Assembly (NCBI GenBank): GCA_028713975.1
Contig: JAQTNE010000004.1
Location: 113,746-177,745 of the forward strand
Reading direction: 5' to 3'
From: Sulfuricella sp.
Lineage (GTDB): Bacteria > Pseudomonadota > Gammaproteobacteria > Burkholderiales > Sulfuricellaceae
Length of the DNA: 64,000 nt
Of this stretch, positions 60,791-64,000 are shown in pieces; position 1 is the stretch's first letter; each line of letters begins with the position of its first letter. Position numbers and translations under genes: made by a program. The notes under the pieces were generated by a model that saw only the letters and a list, made by a program, of their open reading frames with translations, was not told where the DNA came from and did not search any database.

Positions 60791-62812
60791 ATGAACCCCT
60801 TGCTCGATTTCTCCGGTCTGCCCCGTTTCCCCGAAATCCGGCCCGAACACGTCACCCCGGCGGTGGATGCGCTGCTGGCGGAAAACCGTGCGCTGGTGGA
60901 TCGACTGACAGCCTCTGCCGCTTCGAGCTGGGGCGATTTTGTGCAGCCGTTGGAAGACGCCAACGAAAAGCTGTCGCGTGCCTGGGGCCAGGTTTCTCAC
61001 CTGAATGCGGCGATGAACAGCCCGGAGCTGCGCGAGGCATACAACGAAAACCTGCCGAAACTGACCGCTTATTACGCCGATTTGTCGCAAAACCTGGCGC
61101 TGTTCGACAAGTTCAAGGCGCTGCACGGCTCAGCCGAATTTGCCGGGCTGTCGGCACCGCGTCAAAAGATCGTCGCGAACGAATTGCGCGATTTTCGTCT
61201 CGGTGGCGCGGAATTGCCGGACGGCCAGAAGGCGCGCTTCAAGGCGATCCAGGAAGAGCTGTCGGTGCTTTCCGCCAAATTCGAGGAAAACCTGCTCGAC
61301 GCCACCAACGCTTTCGCTCTGTTCGTCGAGGATCAGGCAGAACTGGCCGGCGTGCCGGACGACGCCATGGAAGCGGCACACGAAGCGGCACAGAAGGACG
61401 CCAAGCCGGGCTGGAAATTTACTCTGCACATGCCGTCTTATTTTCCCCTGATGCAATACGCCGACAACCGCAGTTTGCGCGAGCAGGTCTACCGCGCCCA
61501 TGTGACGCGTGCATCCGAGTTCGGCAAGACAGAATGGGATAACACCGCCCTGATCGCGCAAATCGTCGGGTTGCGCCGGGAAGCCGCGCGGTTGCTGGGT
61601 TTCGACCATTACGCCGAGGTTTCCCTGGCAACCAAAATGGCGCAATCGCCGCGCCAGGTGCTGGATTTCCTTGAGGACATGGCCGTTCGCGCCAAACCTT
61701 ATGCCGAACGCGATTTTGCCGAGCTGAAGGAATTCGCCCGCGCCGAACTGGGCCTGGCCGAACTGCAGGCGTGGGATGTGGCCTACGCCGCGGAAAAACT
61801 CCGCCTCAAGCGTTACGCTTTTTCCGACAACGAAGTGAAACAGTATTTCCCCGAAACCCAAGTGCTGCCGGGCATGTTCAAGGTGGTGGAAACGCTCTAC
61901 GGCCTGAAAATTGCGCCGACCCCGGCGCCGCTATGGCACCCCGCCGTGAGCTTCTACACCATCTATGACCGGAACGGCGAGGCGGTCGGCCAGTTCTACC
62001 TCGACCTCTACGCCCGCGAGCACAAACGCGGCGGCGCCTGGATGGACGACGCCATCACCCGGCGGCGCCGCGCCGACGGAATCCAGATTCCAGTAGCCTA
62101 CCTCAACTGCAACTTCTCCGCGCCAGTGGGCGGCAAGCCGGCGCTATTCACCCACGACGAAGTGATCACCCTGTTCCACGAGTTCGGCCACGGCCTGCAC
62201 CACCTGCTCACCCGGGTCGAGGATCTCGGCGTTTCCGGCATCAGCGGGGTGGAGTGGGATGCGGTGGAACTGCCCAGCCAGTTCATGGAAAATTTCTGCT
62301 GGGAATGGGAAGTGGTGCGCCACATGGCGAAACACGTCATCACGGATGAAGTGTTGCCGCGTGCACTGTTCGACAAAATGGTCGCCGCCAAAAACTTCCA
62401 GAGCGGCATGCAAACCGTGCGCCAGATCGAGTTTTCGTTATTCGACATGCACCTGCACTACGATTTCGACCCGGACAGTGGCAAGACCGCGTTGCAACTG
62501 CTGGGCGAAATCCGCCGCCGCGTTGCCGTGCTGTTCCCGCCCGACTACAACCGCTTCCCCAACAATTTTTCGCACATCTTCGCCGGCGGATACGGCGCCG
62601 GCTATTACAGTTACAAGTGGGCGGAAGTGCTGTCGGCGGATGCCTACAGCCTGTTCGAGGAAAATGGCGTACTCAGTGAAGAGGTGGGCCACCGCTTCTG
62701 GAGCGAAATCCTCGGCATGGGCGGCAGCCGCTCCGCACTCGAATCGTTCACCGCCTTTCGCGGTCGCGAGCCAAGTATTGACGCGCTATTGCGCCACAAC
62801 GGCATGGTCTGA
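60791..62812 (+). CDS. prlC: Oligopeptidase A (M3 metallopeptidase)
   Basis: Cytoplasmic zinc peptidase that degrades signal peptides and short peptides. 673 residues, near the E. coli length (680). The zinc motif HEFGH is at residues 463-467, with the third ligand Glu in the following helix (SGVEWDAVELPSQFMENF). The N-terminal FSGLPRFPEIRPEHV is typical. A-rich and T-rich tracts follow the gene at 62850-62880. Confidence 0.95.
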   Translation: MNPLLDFSGLPRFPEIRPEHVTPAVDALLAENRALVDRLTASAASSWGDFVQPLEDANEKLSRAWGQVSHLNAAMNSPELREAYNENLPKLTAYYADLSQNLALFDKFKALHGSAEFAGLSAPRQKIVANELRDFRLGGAELPDGQKARFKAIQEELSVLSAKFEENLLDATNAFALFVEDQAELAGVPDDAMEAAHEAAQKDAKPGWKFTLHMPSYFPLMQYADNRSLREQVYRAHVTRASEFGKTEWDNTALIAQIVGLRREAARLLGFDHYAEVSLATKMAQSPRQVLDFLEDMAVRAKPYAERDFAELKEFARAELGLAELQAWDVAYAAEKLRLKRYAFSDNEVKQYFPETQVLPGMFKVVETLYGLKIAPTPAPLWHPAVSFYTIYDRNGEAVGQFYLDLYAREHKRGGAWMDDAITRRRRADGIQIPVAYLNCNFSAPVGGKPALFTHDEVITLFHEFGHGLHHLLTRVEDLGVSGISGVEWDAVELPSQFMENFCWEWEVVRHMAKHVITDEVLPRALFDKMVAAKNFQSGMQTVRQIEFSLFDMHLHYDFDPDSGKTALQLLGEIRRRVAVLFPPDYNRFPNNFSHIFAGGYGAGYYSYKWAEVLSADAYSLFEENGVLSEEVGHRFWSEILGMGGSRSALESFTAFRGREPSIDALLRHNGMV

Positions 62813-62928
62813 ATCTGATACGCCATACCGTCAAATTAGCGCGGCAATCTAAAAAAACGAAAAAAAGCTTGCCTTTTTTATTCCACTTGTTATATTACAT
62901 AAACATAGTTACATAACAAGCTGAACAA
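62813..62928. other. AT-rich region upstream of the SH3-domain gene
   Basis: CTTGTTAT (62886-62893) and ATAACAAG (62913-62920) form an 8-bp inverted repeat just before the start of the SH3-domain gene; the region has A and T runs unlike its surroundings. Probably the promoter and possibly an operator. No gene seen. Confidence 0.5.
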
Positions 62929-63429
62929 ATGAGAGTTTTTCTTCTTATAACAACGCTGCTGTGGGGTGGGGTAGCGATAGCGCAAACCGCGCAGGTCGTA
63001 GAGGCCAGCGGGGTCAACATGCGCAGCGGAAAAGCGGAAAATTACCGCATTGTCAAAGTATTGCCGCCAAACTCCGAAGTAAAGGTGCTCGAGGCCGACC
63101 AGGATTATACGAAAGTCAAAACCTCGGAGGGCGAGACCGGCTGGGTGCTGAGCAAGCTATTGATTATCCAGAAGGCCGTAGAGGAAAAAACCGGGCAGAA
63201 TAAGGCCGAGCTGGAAGCCGCACACAAAGAGCTGGTGGCCTCACGAGTGGAGGTCGCGAGCTTGCACCGCGAACTGGAAAGGGTAAATCGGGCAGAGCCG
63301 GGTAGTGCGCCGAAACCGTTTTCATTCATTCTGCTGGCGGCGTTGGGCGCCTTCGCCGTCGGCGTGGCGACCGGCATCCTGATTCTCAAAGCCTATTATC
63401 AAAAACGCCTGCATGGGCTGCGGATATGA
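62929..63429 (+). CDS. Secreted SH3-domain protein with C-terminal membrane anchor
   Basis: 166-residue protein: signal peptide (cleavage near AIAQT, residue 19), a bacterial SH3 domain (about 20-80, with ASGVNMRSGKAENYRIV and GETGWVLSKLL), a coiled coil (about 85-125) and a membrane segment (about 132-155). The layout is that of the TIGR04211-type SH3 proteins of proteobacteria. It overlaps the next gene by four bases (ATGA). The exact function is not known; a role at the cell envelope is likely. Confidence 0.87.
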   Translation: MRVFLLITTLLWGGVAIAQTAQVVEASGVNMRSGKAENYRIVKVLPPNSEVKVLEADQDYTKVKTSEGETGWVLSKLLIIQKAVEEKTGQNKAELEAAHKELVASRVEVASLHRELERVNRAEPGSAPKPFSFILLAALGAFAVGVATGILILKAYYQKRLHGLRI

Positions 63430-63974
63430 AGCTCGCCGTCCTGTTCTGCATTTTCTGCATGTTCGCGGTATATTCGGCCCAATCCGCCCCCCTTTACCGC
63501 TGGGTGGATAGCGAAGGCAAGGTGCATTACACCGACCAGCCACCGCCGGCTTCCGCCAAAAAAATTGAAGAAAAAAAAATGGGCGGCCAGCTCCCTGACG
63601 ATGGCCAGCTGCCTTATGCCAGCCGTATGGCGGCAAAAAATTTCCCGGTTACGCTGTATAACTCCGACTGTGGCGAGGCCTGCACCAAGGCACGCGAACA
63701 CCTGACCAAGCGTGGCATCCCGTTCAGCGAAAAAGATGCTGGCACGCCGGATGTTCAGGCCGAGTTAAAGAAGCTGATCGACAACGTGGAAGTGCCGGTG
63801 TTGGCGGTCGGCACGGTAACTCGCCTGAAGGGATATGAAGCCTCGACTTGGGATGCGGCGCTGGATGAGGCTGGTTACCCGAAAAGCGCGCCAGCCCTGA
63901 AACCCAAGCCGAAAACTCCGGCAAAATCCGAAACCAAAAATAACGAGCAAAGCCCCGCGACAAGTAGCAAATAA
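63426..63974 (+). CDS. DUF4124 plus glutaredoxin-like domain protein
   Basis: 182-residue secreted protein. After the signal peptide (about 1-18) comes a DUF4124 segment (APLYRWVDSEGKVHYTDQPP), then a glutaredoxin-like fold in which the redox site reads CGEAC (near residue 78) in the segment VTLYNSDCGEACTKAREHL, and a Lys/Pro-rich tail. The pair of cysteines could be redox active. Its start overlaps the SH3-domain gene by four bases. Confidence 0.88.
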   Translation: MKLAVLFCIFCMFAVYSAQSAPLYRWVDSEGKVHYTDQPPPASAKKIEEKKMGGQLPDDGQLPYASRMAAKNFPVTLYNSDCGEACTKAREHLTKRGIPFSEKDAGTPDVQAELKKLIDNVEVPVLAVGTVTRLKGYEASTWDAALDEAGYPKSAPALKPKPKTPAKSETKNNEQSPATSSK

Positions 63975-63983
63975 CCGCCGCTC

Positions 63984-64000
63984 ATGAAGCTGGCTACCTG
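63984..64000 (+). CDS. xthA: Start of a gene, perhaps exodeoxyribonuclease III
   Basis: ATG at 63984 begins a frame whose first five codons read MKLAT, cut by the window edge. XthA-type enzymes often begin MKLATW, so this may be the start of exodeoxyribonuclease III; with so few codons this is only a guess. Confidence 0.4.

Overview
This 64-kb window comes from a high-GC betaproteobacterial chromosome. The best match is an autotroph of the Nitrosomonadales/Gallionellales type (Sulfuricella-, Sideroxydans- or Thiobacillus-like). The assignment is an inference from three things: a phosphoribulokinase gene at the left edge (Calvin cycle), several c-type cytochromes and TlpA-like thioredoxins, and the gene order of the housekeeping blocks (leuS-lptE-holA; nadD-rsfS-rlmH-maf-rng; proC-yggT; yqgE-ruvX-pyrB-pyrC'). 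Nearly all of the window is dense core chromosome. No prophage, intact insertion sequence, CRISPR array, rRNA or tRNA gene was seen.

Layout. 1-9.0 kb: prk (cut by the edge), leuS, lptE, holA, proA, a small acidic protein, nadD, rsfS, rlmH, maf. 9.2-14.1 kb: rng, then a minus-strand block with a coiled-coil protein, a DUF167 protein, yggT, proC and yggS. 14.2-18.6 kb: pilT, pilU, an acyl-CoA ligase and hemJ. 18.7-26 kb: a TlpA thioredoxin, a chemoreceptor with a heme c motif, a free-standing CZB protein, a YbiT-type ABC-F protein, a cytochrome c and phoB-phoR. 26-31.5 kb: a giant FAD/Fe-S oxidoreductase, a second TlpA protein and a diheme cytochrome. 31.7-34.6 kb: an outer-membrane protein-glnK-amtB operon on the minus strand, preceded by a sigma-54 promoter and two NtrC-like sites. 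34.6-37.2 kb: ubiK, comM and a higBA toxin-antitoxin pair.

37.2-41.8 kb is the most unusual part: a five-gene minus-strand operon. It encodes a GGDEF diguanylate cyclase, an RsbT-type kinase fused to an RsbX-type phosphatase, an RsbR-type STAS protein, a small RsbS-like STAS protein and a third PilT/PilU-family ATPase. I read it as a stressosome-like partner-switching module whose outputs would be c-di-GMP and pilus retraction. 41.9-64 kb: a rhodanese, metH, two tandem HD-GYP-like proteins with a degenerate HD motif, a hexose-6-phosphate mutarotase, mpl, an RNase II-family protein, a TonB-like protein, yqgE-ruvX-pyrB and a catalytically dead pyrC', pgm, dinD, a gamma carbonic anhydrase, oligopeptidase A, an SH3-domain protein, a DUF4124 protein, and what looks like the first codons of xthA.

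A second theme is a set of short palindromic repeats scattered between genes (GGACGCGGAGG type, GATTAACGCAGAT type, CTTCGCGTGTTT type, CGAGTGG type and CCCCCTTT type). Several have entered coding sequence: one lies in frame inside leuS, one supplies the N-terminus of nadD and one the C-terminus of yggS.

Signalling genes stand out: three PilT-family ATPases, a diguanylate cyclase, two degenerate HD-GYP proteins, a chemoreceptor, PhoBR and the Rsb module. Together they suggest a surface-associated, motile bacterium that adjusts to redox, nitrogen and phosphate supply. Functions are assigned from recognised motifs and family knowledge; no database search was run.
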